In this document: positions 14,161 through 14,452 of the stretch, in pieces | How positions within the stretch are numbered: the stretch's first letter is position 1 | Layout of the letters: every line of letters starts with the position of its first letter | DNA from: Geobacter sp. UBA4074 | GTDB taxonomy: Bacteria; Desulfobacterota; Desulfuromonadia; Geobacterales; Pseudopelobacteraceae | DNA length: 14,452 nt | Assembly: GCA_002383415.1 (NCBI GenBank) | Contig: DFYU01000152.1 | Location: 23,670-38,121, forward strand | Reading direction: 5' to 3' | Made by a program: the position numbers and the translations under genes | The notes under the pieces: model-generated | Seen by the model: the letters and a program-made list of their open reading frames with translations, nothing else | Databases searched by the model: none | Told to the model about the DNA's origin: nothing

Positions 14161-14183
14161 AGGGGTGGGCAGTGCCCACCCCT
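14161..14183. terminator. Perfect 10-bp hairpin between mreB end and glycosyltransferase
   Basis: AGGGGTGGGC (14161-14170) pairs with GCCCACCCCT (14174-14183) around a 3-base loop. Read on the minus strand it follows the mreB stop by about 50 bases and is followed by TCTGTT, a weak T tract. It most likely ends the mreB transcript and lies in front of the glycosyltransferase-gmhA-hldE operon. Confidence 0.55.
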
Positions 14184-14234
14184 CCCGAGGCTGATCGTTA
14201 TTGCGTTGACTGGGCTGCGGAGAAGTGGGCGTCG

Positions 14235-14452
14235 TTAGTAGGAGACCGCCACGCGGCGCAGCAGGTTCAACTCGTCCAGGACCTTGCCGGAACCGAGCAC
14301 GACGCAGTCCAGCGGATTTTCCGAGATCAGCACCGGCACCTTGGTGATCTCGCGCAGCAGCATGTCCAGGTTGCGCAGGTAGGCGCCGCCGCCTGCCAGG
14401 AAGATGCCTTTGTCGACGATGTCGGCCGCCAGTTCGGGCGGGGTCCGCTCCA
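14235..14452 (-). CDS. mreB: Rod-shape-determining actin MreB, C-terminal end, cut by window edge
   Basis: Only the last 71 codons are present, ending with TAA at 14237-14235; the gene begins beyond 14452. The visible protein has the C-terminal MreB signature: 'TPPELAADIVDKGIFLAGGG' (3-22), in which 'LAGGGAYLRNLD' is part of the nucleotide-binding fold, then 'CVVLGSGKVLDELNLLRR' (49-66). MreB polymerises under the inner membrane and guides lateral cell-wall synthesis in rod-shaped cells. Usually mreC, mreD and pbp2 follow, but here the next genes downstream are the glycosyltransferase-gmhA-hldE operon, so this copy is not followed by mreCD. It may be an additional mreB paralogue. Confidence 0.9.
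   Translation of the reverse strand, partial: ERTPPELAADIVDKGIFLAGGGAYLRNLDMLLREITKVPVLISENPLDCVVLGSGKVLDELNLLRRVAVSY

Noticed and set aside
1..14452. CRISPR array, insertion sequence, tRNA or attachment site
   Set aside because: No regularly spaced repeats, no transposase-like frame, no tRNA cloverleaf and no flanking direct repeats were seen in the intergenic regions.

Overview
The window looks like chromosome of a Desulfuromonadales (Geobacter-type) deltaproteobacterium. The base composition is GC-rich. Gene content fits that group: class II aldolase, a single-domain PilZ protein, two large chemoreceptors, a panB-panC-PLP-decarboxylase operon, an ADP-heptose (LPS core) cluster and MreB. 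The genus is inferred from gene style and order, not from a marker gene. There is no tRNA, rRNA, insertion sequence, phage gene or CRISPR array.

Layout: (1) 1-325, minus strand: N-terminal part of a tRNA 2-selenouridine synthase (MnmH/SelU), cut by the window edge. It diverges from (2) fba at 469-1446, plus strand, across a 143-base control region. (3) 1484-4242, plus strand: a tight PilZ / GAF-chemoreceptor / CrcB (fluoride channel) group; the crcB start lies 2 bases after the receptor stop. (4) 4243-4489: a leader with several hairpins and a strong intrinsic terminator just before panB, in the place where the 'pan' RNA motif is known in deltaproteobacteria. (5) 4490-7748: panB-panC-panP, overlapping genes that cover ketopantoate synthesis, beta-alanine supply and their condensation to pantothenate. 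(6) 7898-9172: a deaminase-type amidohydrolase, possibly of the futalosine menaquinone route, with no visible Shine-Dalgarno sequence. (7) 9303-10934: a second, canonical chemoreceptor preceded by a sigma-28-like promoter. (8) 11033-14132, minus strand: glycosyltransferase, gmhA and hldE, one LPS-core operon sharing a bidirectional terminator with the chemoreceptor. (9) 14235-14452, minus strand: the C-terminal end of an MreB-type actin.

Most genes are housekeeping and well explained. The best candidates for follow-up are the panB leader RNA, the use of a PLP decarboxylase (PanP) instead of PanD within the pan operon, the atypical GAF chemoreceptor translationally coupled to a fluoride channel, and a GT2 glycosyltransferase without a recognisable DxD motif. 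I found no convincing wholly new system.
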